A program made the position numbers and the translations under genes. A DNA stretch of 64,000 nt from Hordeum vulgare subsp. vulgare (lineage: Eukaryota; Streptophyta; Magnoliopsida; Poales; Poaceae), in contig NC_058518.1 in NCBI RefSeq assembly GCF_904849725.1, forward strand, positions 215,462,741-215,526,740, given 5' to 3'. Shown here piece by piece: positions 34,520 through 46,016 of the stretch. How positions within the stretch are numbered: the stretch's first letter is position 1; the number at the start of each line of letters is the position of its first letter. The notes beneath the pieces are model-generated. The model ran no database searches, was not told the origin of the DNA, and saw only the letters and a program-made list of their open reading frames with translations.

Positions 34520-36890
34520 AGAAAAATAGGAAAATAGATACATTAATAAAATTTGTTCAATCATGAGAGGATGTAGGCTTGGAGCTCACCGGGTCCTCCA
34601 TAAGATGATCTCTAGTCAGCTTGTCAGGGGTGATGCCAAGGCTTTGGCCAACAGCCTAGATCACCCGGACAGGGATTGCAGGTGGGAGAGCTTCATCTTG
34701 GCCCGAGGCTTCCTCTTCTTTGGCACCGGCAGTGGCAACTCCTGCAACACAGGCTTAAAACCATCTCTCTTAATTGAACCCCTGGTACATCGACGCACCG
34801 AGGAGTCAACAATTGGAGTCGCCTTCTTGCGAGCAGCCCTCTTTGGAGCAATAGGGGAGGCGAACACCTCGCCACCTGTCGGTGCAGCAGGAGAGTTGGA
34901 GGGAACTGCAGGGGTGTCATCCAAGTAGGTGATTGAAGGTTCAGCCTGCACCTCATCAAAAGTGAAGGACCAGGATCGCTTGGGCAAAACAATTGGCATC
35001 ATTGGAGGCAAATGCAGGTGATGAGGAACATGCATGGATGACATTTCCCCCTTAAGCCTGTCAAAAGCACGAGCCCATGACAGAGCAGGAGGAAGAACAG
35101 GCCCAAACATGACGCGTGCCGCACCAACGATCAGAGTGTCAGGACATACCGGTGGCTGTTGGTAGGGGAAAATCGCTAAGGGGTTGATCTCCTCATGGGC
35201 TTCTTCAATTGCAGCATCCTCAGCAGCCACAAAACCTTCATCATGCTCGTCCTGAGGATCAACAGGCCGTGCAACAAACCCCTCAGGTGCAGGGTTAGTG
35301 TTGTGGTCCTCTGGAACATCACCTTCTGCAGCCGTGGGAGCCACCATATTCTCTGGTGGAACAAACAAAAACCTCTTGAACAGAGTCAGAGGAGGAGGGT
35401 TGATCGATTACCATCGATTCTTGATCCTGCACTGGGGCAGCAGGCTCATCTGCAGGAGCTTCAGGCTGCCACCCCCAACCGCCATCGTCAGAAGGCACCT
35501 CCGGCATTGGCGGCAGCGATGGTGGCGGTACTGGTACATCGTTCCACCCAAGCGCAGGGAACGACGGGAGCGCAAACATCAGGTTGTCATTGATCAACTG
35601 TCCAGGGAGGGAGTGGGGGTTGCCATCCAAGGCATGTGATCCTCATCATTCGGCATTTGCTCAACAAAACCAGCCCCCAGAATAAACACCAGAGCAGTCC
35701 AAGAAACCCTCGCACCCCCCACGCAACATATTCTGAGAAAGTAACGCTTCGAGGAACCAGGATGTCATCAGGGAAAGAGGAAAATATGATCGAGCGTGCA
35801 AGAAAAGGGTCATCACTGACCCAATGATGGAATTCTCCGAAGGTATTGACTGCCGCACGAAGATCATTTGTGTTGCGGAAGTCCGAGGGGACCCCCAGGA
35901 ACATCAGACAGCCTTGACGAAAGCCAGCAGTTCCCCTAAAACCAACTCCGGCGTTGTGACGCATACATCGAACAAAGGAGTCGTTCCCCAATGCCTGAGG
36001 AACAATCTAAACTGCGGCGAAGCTTTCACCCGCATCACGGAGCTCTAACAGACCAACCCCCTCAATCCAGGGTTGAGACGAACATACATGGAAACCCCTA
36101 TCGATCAAGAGCTCAATGACTTGTTGCCGTACCTCAGCAATCTGGTCCATCGGCGGAGCAGGCATGACTTCAGCAATAATGTACCGCTCGAAGCGGCGGG
36201 CAATGGGCATCGTCGGCATGATGAAGGACCGCGGAGGCGGTCAGGGCCGCCGTCCATGATGTGGTGCCTTGCCAGCAGAAAGTGAGTAGGATCAAGCTCA
36301 AAGTTGACCCTGTCCAGCAGAGAAGCAGGAGGGTCAGGTGTCAATGGTGGTGGCTCCGGTGGCTTCCTGGGAAATGATGGAGGTGATGGGGGCGATGTGA
36401 CAGGGAGGAGAGGCAATGAGTATCCAGCATCTTGTAGCATAGTAAGCTCATCATGTGTGACAGGACAACGATACCCTTTGCAAACCTCGTATTGCTAGAG
36501 GGTTGCAAAAGCCAACTTCTTGTGAACCGAAGAACTCGATTTAAAACATGATTTCCTAGGTCTGGAATGCATTGCCATCAGACCTAAAGAAGCCCGTCTC
36601 TTAGAAGGACTAACCAAAATCCATTCTGCATCACATTGTTTCTTCCAAAGAGAGAATTCACGATGCCAATTAGGTCCACCATTACCCCAAAGATGAAAAA
36701 AGCACTTGAAACTGGAGCACTTAAAAGAACGTAGACCAAGAATATGAAAGCCAACTTGCTTCGAGGAAACCATGAAAGAGAAGACCGAATCAGTGACTTT
36801 CGAGACCATAAGCTCCACAGCAGAACCACCAATGGCCGCCTCTAGGGCCGCCGCAACTGAATTCTCCGAGAGCCTGAATGCATGGTGACC
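34520..36890 (-). pseudogene. LINE ORF1-like region, broken
   Basis: Upstream of ORF2 on the minus strand are four open fragments in changing frames: about 36818-36495 with a zinc-knuckle-like C-x4-C pattern (FKCSSFKCFFHLWG), 36440-36007, 35991-35587 and 35368-34661. The last ends in a basic, proline-rich tail (KKRKPRAKMK). The sequence resembles the nucleic-acid-binding ORF1 of plant L1-type LINEs in position and character only; I cannot assign a domain with confidence. Stops between fragments show decay. Confidence 0.6.
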
Positions 36891-37165
36891 AAACTAGACC
36901 ACCATTATGAACGGCCGACGTCGAGGAAGAGGATGTACCGGGAGTCCATAGTGATAAAACACCTCATACGCAAAAGAAGACCCATGGGAAAAATCCAGAT
37001 CCAACGTGGAGCCACCCATGCAAGCCATAAAAACACACCAGCGTGGTCGAGAGAGTGCACCTATGGTGTTGACCGGAGTGGAAAAGATATCCACCAGCTA
37101 GAAGGCGAGATCGCCATGGAGTCGGCGGAGAGGGAGGTGGGAGGTGGGGGTCGCCATCCTTCTCC

Positions 37166-40074
37166 TTGTGTGCATGTGTGCTTGAATGAGTGAATCAAAA
37201 ACCATATTTTTATAACATGATTATTCTCAAAAGACTTTTTCCTTATTTTAACTATTTTAAACCTTGCTTTGGGTTGCACTACAAGTCCCTCATGACAAGG
37301 GAGTGCCTATACCAAAGATGGTAATCTGATTTTAGAACTATTTTAACTCTTCAATATCATAAAAAAAATTAATATTTTCCTATTTTATTTGCATGTCTAT
37401 TTCCGAGGCCAGAAATGATATTTCTATATGAAAAATTACTTATGTGCCTTGGAAAAATCTAAGAAAATTTGGAGATACTCACATGACATATATTTTCCAT
37501 ACATAAGATTTTCAACCCCTATTTATATTCAAAATATTTGAACAAACCCTTGAAAACCATCTTAGTCTGTTCTGACCTTTTGAAATATTTCCAATAAAGT
37601 CCTAGAAAATTCCAGCAACCTTCCCAAGCTATATTTGGTGGCCATGCCAAGTTTCACCTCATTCCAAGGTGGTTTGGTTCACCAAATAATCCTAAAACCC
37701 TCTTTGTCCAGAATCGAGTTGCAACATTTCTACATAGCAAAGTTTATCCAAATGGCTTGAAACTTTGCATCAATGTTCAATACCCCAAATGAGGAGTCTC
37801 TGCCAAAAAACTTTCCCGAAACAGGGCCTTCCCGTTATCCCTTCGACCACCAGCAGGAAGGCGATGACATGTTGGTTCAATTCCTGTTGTCATTAGGGCT
37901 CAACGGCGTCAGTGTTGCCACCAGCGTGCCTCCCCTCCCCTCTGTCCAAAGGTGGAAGATGACCCCGATAGGTGTGCCCAACCTGTTGGTGACACTTCCC
38001 TCTCCCCCTCTCTCCTCTCTGTCGCCGACTCCAGGGGCCCGTGCATCAGGTTTGAACCTGGCGGCGCGCGCGCCTGGGCTAGCTGGCTGGCTGGCCAGCT
38101 GGGCCGGCCCAAGCCACAGGCCGAGCCAGGCCTGGGTTAAAACCCTTTTTTTCTTTTCTGTTTAATCTTGTTTTAAAAGATTTTTGTAGGATTTGTTATC
38201 CAATATAAATTAATTATTTTTCCACCACAATTCTTCTAAAAATGACTAGAATTTAATAAAGCCATTGCACAAATTTTTATGACAACTTTTTTGTGGAGTG
38301 ATAATTAAAAAGGTTATTTTGAATACTTTAGTTTCTATTAAAATGATTTTTAAAATAATCTTTTCACCAAAACCAAAGAAACAAATTTTTAAAACTATAA
38401 TATGGATTTATCAGAATAGGGAAACATTTTTAAGTGGGTTTGTGCTCTGTTTTTGAGTGAGCTACTTATTATTTTATTATTTACTACGACGATAGATACC
38501 ATGTTTGACGAAGTAGTTGGACTCGAAGACCCCGAAGACCCCATATACTTAGCTGATCAAGGCAAGCAGCCCTTTGACCATGTTTGAGAAAGTATTATTT
38601 GCATGCTAAGTAGAGCAATTATTCCCGTTGCATATGATCATGAGTATTTGGTGAATCATCGATATGATGTTACCGATGGCTCCTCTGGAGCACTTGCATT
38701 TGAGCATGATCCTACCACCTATGAGGGTCACGCTAATAACATGCTGACTTGTAGACAGCAGAGCTAAGCATAGTAGAAGCATAAGCATGATGATGGTATA
38801 TATCAAAGGTTTATGAAAACCCTGTCGGGTGCCACTGATTCCCGAGGGTGATGATGAGTTAGGTGACCACTTGTGGAGAAGTGGTGCACCAGGAAACATT
38901 TTGGTGTGAGTGGTTTCTAAAATGGGAATAGATTTATGATGTGTCGACCGTCCCAACCTTACAAGTGCGACCACGTTACCCCTTTATGGGATGGGGATTT
39001 GTTGATTACTTTGGTCGGTGCTAGCAAAGAGCCACATTACTAATGGCGGGAGTGATGTGTGGTCACTCTCGTGACGGGGTCGTGCCAGGTCGGGCGACTA
39101 TGTCGTTTTTACGTGTTCCGCGCACACCGTTGGTCCCCGCATGGATGATACTGTCCAGAGTTAGTCCTCGTAAGACGTACATTATGTTGGCTGGGTACCA
39201 ATCGAGTGGAACTCTTTGTCTAGTATCGTCAGGGGAAAGGCATTGATCGGGTACTTACATCAGGTATGTTATATACCGCGAGTCGTGGATGACACGGAAG
39301 TTTCCTGGATCTCGTGGGTACAGCGTACAACCTCTATAGAGTGTAAAACTATTCGAATAGCCGTGTCCACGGTCAAAGACAGTTGGGCAATCCTTCTTAA
39401 ACTACGTCCAGTCGTTTCAGCATAATCCAAGTGTGTGTGTGTGTGTGTGTTCAAGGAGTTATGTGAAAGAGTTGATATGACCAAGTTTGGTGACTTGGCA
39501 TATCGGGTGAACCCGAAGTGTTCAGCCCCCAGCAGATATGTCGATATCTGAAACGTGTTCTTCCCAATACCATCTAGCTTATGTTGCACATTCATCTATA
39601 ATCATGTTTATTTACAAACAAGATGCTACCCACCTATACTGCATATTACCTGTTACCATACCAATTGCATTACCCCTATCATGGGTTGTTTGCGGGTACA
39701 TTCAAAGTACTCACTGGCTTGCCACTAGTTATGTTATTGACCTTACATGGAAGGATCGGAGTTTGGAGAAGAATACGTCATCGGAGATGGACTTGCGAAC
39801 TAGGACGCTTCCCAGTGTGAATGCTTGTTACTGTAGGCTGATGGCATGGGCACCCGCTTAGCCCCAAGATTTCCGCTAGTAGATGTATCGGTGTGATTTG
39901 GCCTTATAGGCACTACCTATGTGAACTTGACCTTGTTGGTCATTTGATGTATCATTTCGGTATGTTGGATGTAAGACTCTTAATATTCGGCATCTGTGTT
40001 CGGTGAGCATTGATCTCTGGGATCACTGAGCACGTTCATTCAGCGGTCTCGACTCTTATGTCGGGGTCCCCACA
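37166..40074 (+). repeat. Remaining part of gypsy G 5' LTR
   Basis: Matches 48745-49390 and then 52820-53008 plus 61931-63968 of the 3' LTR. There are no genes; short frames are coincidental. The join near 37806-37825 marks the deletion relative to the 3' LTR. Confidence 0.88.
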
Positions 40075-40078
40075 GAGC

Positions 40079-40090
40079 TGGTATAAGAGC
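40079..40090 (+). promoter_or_regulatory. Primer-binding site of gypsy G
   Basis: TGGTATAAGAGC lies 4 nt after the 5' LTR end. It differs at one base from the initiator tRNA-Met primer site TGGTATCAGAGC. Confidence 0.8.
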
Positions 40091-40214
40091 CTTCCTGACT
40101 GTAGGAAGCCTTAGGTAGCATGTACAATAGCCAAGGCGAGTAGTGCACTTAGCCCTTACACTTGAGATTTTCTACACCCACAAAAATTTCTAACCCTCTC
40201 CTACAACCTTGTAG

Positions 40215-40972
40215 ATGGCCGCCATACCTGAGATGCTTCTGGAGACGGGCTTTGCCCTACTCTTGGGAGATAGCCTCGAGAAGTGTCAAGTACGCCGCAC
40301 ACCCATTTTTCTCTACCACGAGCACTAGGTCAACGCCGGTACAAAAGAATATCACGTGGACGTGATAGTGAAGGCTAACGGCTCCCCAACTACTTGGTTG
40401 TTTCAAGGACCACAGATGGAGAATCTGATGTTGGCAGTGGAGACAGCCACACGAGAGGTGCTCGTGCGTCTCCGCGACCTCCTTCCCCAGATGGCTGACG
40501 AGCCGGATACTCGTCACGTGCCTTTTATTAAGGACAGATTTGACGGGAGCTGGACACTTAACCCATCCACGGAGGACAGAACGCCACTCAGGTTTCAGGC
40601 CTACTTCAGCCTTTCCGCCGACGCCTTGACTCACCTTCTGATGAAGGAGTGTGTGATGCTATGCCAAGAACTACACCAAGTCAAGGACCTACTTCGCCTG
40701 GAAAATATGAAGACCCACAAGGTCAAGAAGGAGCACCCAGAGGGCAGTCAACCATTGCCTTCCGAGGAGGGATACCACCGCTCCAGGCCACTCCTATTCA
40801 GAGTCGTCGTCTGACCGCGGAAGAATACACGGAGCTCCTCACCGCTTCGCCAACAAAGAGACCTTGTGATGGACCGCCCCCATCTCCCACACCTCTAAAG
40901 GAGGAAGGTACCGATGAGGATGAAGACGAAGATCCTACGGAGCCTGCAAACAAGACCGAGCAGTCCGCCGCT
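40215..40972 (+). pseudogene. Extra reading frame between LTR and gag of gypsy G, family not recognised
   Basis: Opens MAAIPEMLLETGFALLLGD at 40215, meets one in-frame TAG at 40326-40328, and continues in the same frame to about 40750. There the sense frame shifts to another, ending at 40972 in an acidic tail (DEDEDEDPTEP). The predicted protein would be about 250 residues, mostly hydrophilic and helical in appearance, with no zinc finger, catalytic triad or signal peptide that I can identify. It lies on the same strand as gag, after the primer site and about 280 bp before the gag ATG. The single stop, the one frameshift and the sensible amino-acid composition suggest a once-real gene. Extra ORFs upstream of gag are known in some plant gypsy groups, but I do not know this one's function. 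Confidence 0.6.
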
Positions 40973-41255
40973 TAGAAGAACATCTTAGGCAATTAGGAGT
41001 CCCCCCATGCGTAGTTGAGTTTGTGTATCGGTTCATGAGAACCATGAGTGTTGTGTGATCATGTATGATGTAAGCCGCATTTCTGCCTTAGGCAGCTGGT
41101 AAGCGACTACATCACTTTTTTTAATGATTGAGATTTCCAAAAAACATTGCTCAACTTGCACACTAGCACAGTACCAAAACCCCCTTATTTACGAGCTTCA
41201 TTCCTCATGATTCTCGACCATTTCGGCATATTGACATGTCTGCTCCCCTAACAGG

Positions 41256-44110
41256 ATGGTGATTTCAACATGCACCAGCACCTTCGGCAACCCCAGCTCT
41301 GCCACTTCTGGTCAGCAGCAAGGAACCAGTGGGAACGCTCAAGCTGGAGATCACCTCGAGCAGCAACAAGGCGATATTCCCCCGCCACCGCCTCCTCGGA
41401 GAGCCTGACTTTGGCTCAATTCCTCCAAGCTCTCCGAGGGGAACGTCAAGCCAACAATGCCGCCAACCAATAGCTGGCTCAAGTCTTGCTGAACAATTCG
41501 CCGCAAAACGGAAATGGCAACAGTCGCTCTACTTTGTCTGAGTTTATGAGGACTACGCCTCCTATATTCACGGAGATAACTGAACCATTTGATGCCGATG
41601 ACTGGATCCGCAACATCGAAGACCTCCTCATGCTAGTCAAGTGCATCGATGATCGTGATAAAGTCCTTTACGCTTCTCGTTGTCTCGGAGGAATGGGCAG
41701 AGCTTGGTGGGATGGGTTCCAGATCATGCGAGAAGGGCAAGCTATCACTTGGGCAGTATTCAATGAAGGATTCCGTGCTGCTCACATTCCCGCCGGAATG
41801 ATGACCATTAGGAAGCGGGGATTCCGAGCCTTGAGGCAAGGCAGTGGAACCATCAAGGAGAATCTGCAGAAGTTTAACCTCCTGTCAAGATATGCACCGG
41901 AAGACGTCAATACTGAAGCCGCAAAGGTGGAACGCTTTATGGAAGGACTGCAGCGGTCGCTTCAGTATCAGCTGGTTGTTTGTTTATGCCGCACCTTCTA
42001 CGATTTGGTGAATAAGGCACTCATGCTAGAGGATAAGCGTCATGCAATGGATGATACCCGCAAGCACAAGCTGATGTGTAATGGAACACCAAGTAACTCG
42101 AAGCCACGCCCATGGCAGTCAACCCCAGCAAGACCCAACTATCAGCAACAGCAGTACAAGGCACCAACATTCCGCCAGAACTACCATCCCCTGTTGGAAA
42201 TATACCCAAGAGGCAATAATAAATTAGTTATCATTATATTTCCTTTTTCATGATAATCGTTTATTATCCATGCTATAATTGTATTAATTGGAAACTCAAA
42301 TACATGTGTGGATACATAGACAAAACACTATCCCTAGTAAGCCTCTAGTTGAATAGTTCATTGATCAAAGATGGTTAAGGTTTCCTAGTCATACACAAGT
42401 GTTGCCACTTGATAACGGGGTCACATCATTAGGAGAATGATGTAATGGATAAGGCCCAAACTATAAACGTAGCATATGATCGTGTCAGTTTATTGCTACT
42501 GTTTTTTGCATGTCAATGTATCTATTCCTATGACCATGAGATCAAGCAACTCCTGGACACCGAAGGAATACCTTGTGTGTATCAAATGTCGCAACGTAAC
42601 TGGGTGACTATAAAGGTGCTCTACAGATATCTCCGGACGTGTTTGTTGGGTTGGCGTGAATCGAGAATGGGATTTGTCACTCCGTATGATGGAGAAGTAT
42701 CTCGGGGCCCACTCGGAAATAAAAGAACACAATAAGCCTTGCAAGCAATGTGACTAAGGGGCTAGCCACGAGATCTTGTATTACGGAATGAGTAAATAGA
42801 CTTGCCAATAACGAGATTGAACTAGGTATAGAGATTCCGACGATCGAATCTCGGGCAAGTAACATACTGAAGGACAAAGGGAACACCATACGGGATTAAC
42901 TGAATCCTTAACATAGAGGTTCAACCGATAAATATGTTCGTAGAATATGTACGATTCAATATGGGCATCCAGGTCCCGCTATTGGTTATTGACCGTAGAG
43001 GTGTCTCGGTCATGTCTGGATAGTTCTGAACCCGCAGGGTGTGCAGACTTAAGGTTCGGTAACGATTCGGTATAGTTGAGTTATAGATGTTGGTAACCGA
43101 AAGTTGTTCGGAGTCCCGGATAAGACCCCGGACGTCACGAGGATCTCCGGAATGGTCTGGAGGTAAAGATTTATATATAGGAAGTCCTGTTTTGGTCACT
43201 GGAAAAGTTTTGGGCTCATCGGTAGTGTACCTTGAGTGCCAGGAGTGTATTGGGGACCATTGGGAGGGGTGTCACGCCCCGAGGGGCCTTATGGGCTGTG
43301 GGAGGATACAAACCAGACCCTAGTGGGCTGACATAAGCTTCCACTAAGGCCCATGAGGTTTGAGAGGCAAAAAACCCAAAGGTGGAAAAGGTGGAAAAGA
43401 TTTCCAAGTGAAAAGGAAGAATCCTACTCCTAGTACGATTGGAGTAGGACTCCTCCACCTCCAATTTCGGCCAAACCTTGAGGGTTTGAGGCTGCCTCCT
43501 CCCCTCCCTCCCCCCTATATATACCATAGATATTGAGTGTTTCTTAGACACAGAAAAACAACCACGTCCTGCCCTCCCTCTCTAGATCTGTTTCTCCTCT
43601 AGTCTAGTTTCACAGGTGCTTAGGCGAAGGCCTGCTGGAATAGCTCCACCACCACCACCACCATACGGCCGTGCTGGAGAACTCATCTACCTCTTCGCCC
43701 CTCTTGCTGGATCAAGAAGGAGGAGATTGTCATTTAGCTGTACGTGTGCTGAACACGGAGGTGTCGTCCGTTCGGCACTAGATCGGGATGGGATCGCAGG
43801 ACGGGCTGCGATTTGGATCGTGAAGATGTTCCACTACATCAACAATGTTATATACGCTTCCGCTTAGCGATCTACAATGGTATGTAGATGCACTCTCCCC
43901 TCTCGTAGATGATCATCACCATGGCTAGCTATTGCATGCACGTAGGAAATTTTTTGTTTACCGTACGACGTTCCCCAACAGCCCCAACAACAAGTCAACA
44001 CCAAGACAGCAATCAACCCGCCAAATGACAGTGGATTCAATCCCAACATCCCAGTGCAGGTTACCTGCTTTGGATGTGGTCAGACTGGGCACTACTCCAG
44101 GCAGTGCCCC
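41256..44110 (+). pseudogene. Gypsy G gag, split by a solo LTR
   Basis: Gag forms the particle shell. A candidate ATG at 41256 starts a Gln/Pro-rich N-terminus; a frameshift near 41395 and a TAG at 41471 follow. The retrotransposon gag core runs 41486-42190, with EPFDADDWIRNIEDLL, GMGRAWWDGF and KENLQKFNLLSRYAPED. The frame is interrupted at 42192 by the solo LTR and resumes at 43981 into a zinc knuckle, CFGCGQTGHYSRQC (about 44068-44109), of the CX2CX4HX4C type. Confidence 0.85.
42192..43980 (+). mobile_element. Solo LTR of the copia A family inside gypsy gag
   Basis: The 1789-bp segment starts TGTTGGAAATATACCC and ends GTTCCCCAACA with intact TG and CA. There is no internal region, so it is a solo LTR left by recombination between two LTRs. 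The flanking 5-mers are TCCCC (42187-42191) and GCCCC (43981-43985), one mismatch, consistent with an aged duplication. Its removal rejoins gag. Confidence 0.9.
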
Positions 44111-44239
44111 AACAAGAAGCCTGATGCATCGCGCCCCAATGCGCCTAATCAAGGACAAGGTCAAGGAGCGCCAAGCAGGAACCAAGATCCCCGCAACCAG
44201 CAATACCACAGCAGGGAACGTATTAATCACATCTCCGTA

Positions 44240-46016
44240 GAAGAAGCACAGGAAGACCTGAACTGCATTCTGGGTACGTTCCTCGTCAACTCCACCCCAG
44301 CAACAATATTGTTTGATTATGGTGCTTCGCATTCTTTTGTTACTCAGAAGTTTGCGGAAAAATGTGGGTTGAAGCCTACCCTCCTTAATGGGAAAATGGC
44401 AGTACATACCCCGGGAGCAGTGCTAAGGACCAACCCAGGATGTAGAGGAGTTCGGATCAATATTAATGGGATAAGCTTCACTCAGATCTCATCATCATTA
44501 AGTCGTAAGGCTTGGACGTGGTCCTTGGGATGGATTGGTTGGCCAAGCACCAGAGCATATTGGACTGTTCCAAAAGGGCTATTACCATGACTAGCGACCA
44601 AGGGGTCAATGTCAAGTATGTCCCTGAGCCTACGTCCACTCAAGTCCCTCAGATAAATTGCCTATTGGGAGAAGAGTTGGACCAAGTGCCAATAGTCTGT
44701 GAGTACCCGAACGTCTTCCCTAATGAGCTGACAGGGATGCCTCCTGACCGAGACATCAAGTTCATCATTGATCTCATGGCCGGATCAAGTCCTATGTATA
44801 AGAAGCCTTACAGGATGGGATCCATAGAGCTAGTAGAGCTGAAGAAGCAGTTGGATGAGCAACTCAGGAAGGGGTTTATCTGTCCGAGTGCATCACCTTG
44901 GCGATCACCTGTTCTGTTCCTTTCTAAGAAGGATGGGACTACCAGACTCTGCATCGATTACCGTTATCTCAACGAAGTGACGATCAAGAACAAGTATCCA
45001 CTCCCCAAGATTGAAGACCTATTTGACCAGCTAAATGGATCCAAGGTATTTTCCAAGATCTGTCTCCGATCTGGATATTACCAATTGAAGATCCGACCCG
45101 AAGACATACCTAAGACTGCATTCGTGACCCGGTACGGTCTATACGAGTGCACCGTCATGTCATTTGGGTTGACCAATGCCCTAGCATACTTTATGTACCT
45201 CATGAACAAAATCTTCATGGAATACCTGGATAAGTTTGTCGTCGTCTTCATTGATGACATATTAATCTTCTCCAAGTCCCAAGAAGAGCATGAGCAACAC
45301 TTGAGGTTAGTGTTGGAAAAGCTTCGAGAGCACCAGCTTTATGCCAAGTTTAGCAAATGCAAATTCTGGCTGCACGAAGTTGGATTCTTGGGTCATACCA
45401 TGACAGCAAATGGATTGGCGATCGATCCCTCCAAGATTACCACAGTAACCAACAGGGAATCAACAATCGATGTGAAGGAAATCAGAAGCTTCCTCAGACT
45501 TGTGGGATACTACCGAAGTTCGTAGAAGGATTCTCCCGCATCGCTCGGCCAATGACCCAGCTCTTGAAGAAAGGCAAGAAGTTCGAATGAATGCCGGAAT
45601 GCAAAGAAAGCTTACAGAAGTTGAAGAAGAGATTGACTACCGCCCCGGTATTGGCTACACCCGATATCAGCAAGGAGTTTGTGATATATTGTGATGCCTC
45701 AAGAACCGGGATCGCTGGAGCCCTAATTCAAGGCGGCAGGGTCATGGGTTACCTGTCACGACAACTGCGCCTGCATCAGGAAAACTACACCACACATGAT
45801 CTTGAGTTGGCAGCCGTAGTGCATGCCCTGAAGACATGGCGACATTACCTTCTGGGGAAGCGATGTGAAATATACATCGACCACAAGAGTCTAAAGTATA
45901 TGTTTACTCAAAGGGGATTGAATATGAGACAACGAAGACGGTTGGAGCTAATCAAAGACTACGACCTCAGCATTCAATACCACCCCGTAAGGCCAATGTG
46001 GTGGACGATGACTTAA
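44240..46016 (+). pseudogene. Gypsy G pol: protease, reverse transcriptase, RNase H, inactive
   Basis: Protease (about 44260-44500) has FDYGASHSF where DSG is expected, so the Ser next to the catalytic Asp is Tyr. The frame shifts near 44500. RT runs about 44512-45525: [35 protein letters not shown], then [11 protein letters not shown], where the first catalytic Asp (SKIDL in relatives) is Cys, and VFIDDIL with both Asp residues kept. A stop follows GYYRSS at about 45525 with a frame change. RNase H (45591-46016) shows IYCDASRTG and [17 protein letters not shown] and the IDHKSLKY motif. The protein is therefore not functional. Confidence 0.9.

Larger units (their letters stand above)
30744..37165 (-). 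mobile_element. LINE retrotransposon, minus strand, about 6.4 kb
   Basis: The plus strand begins with a T run (30743-30751), which is the poly(A) tail of the minus strand, preceded in element orientation by an AATAAA-containing 3' end. It encodes an ORF1-like region and an ORF2 with apurinic endonuclease, reverse transcriptase and a zinc-finger tail. The right (5') end is set at about 37165 by comparison with the uninterrupted LTR at about 48740. No clear target duplication is visible: the flanks ATTGTCATT and CTTCTCCTT do not match, so the ends are accurate only to a few bases. Confidence 0.9.
30648..40074 (+). repeat. 5' LTR of gypsy element G, split by a LINE and carrying a deletion
   Basis: LTR segments are 30648-30743 and 37166-40074. 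It starts TGTCACACCCTGTTTTTA and ends GGGTCCCCACA. Compared with the 3' LTR it lacks about 1.17 kb at the junction near 37806-37825, exactly the part holding the TATA-like promoter (52519-52526 in the 3' copy). A short TG microsatellite is at 39430-39449. ORFs here are chance frames. Confidence 0.9.

Noticed and set aside
34563..36498. Plus-strand frames over the LINE ORF1 region
   Set aside because: Antisense to better-supported minus-strand LINE fragments; no family resemblance.
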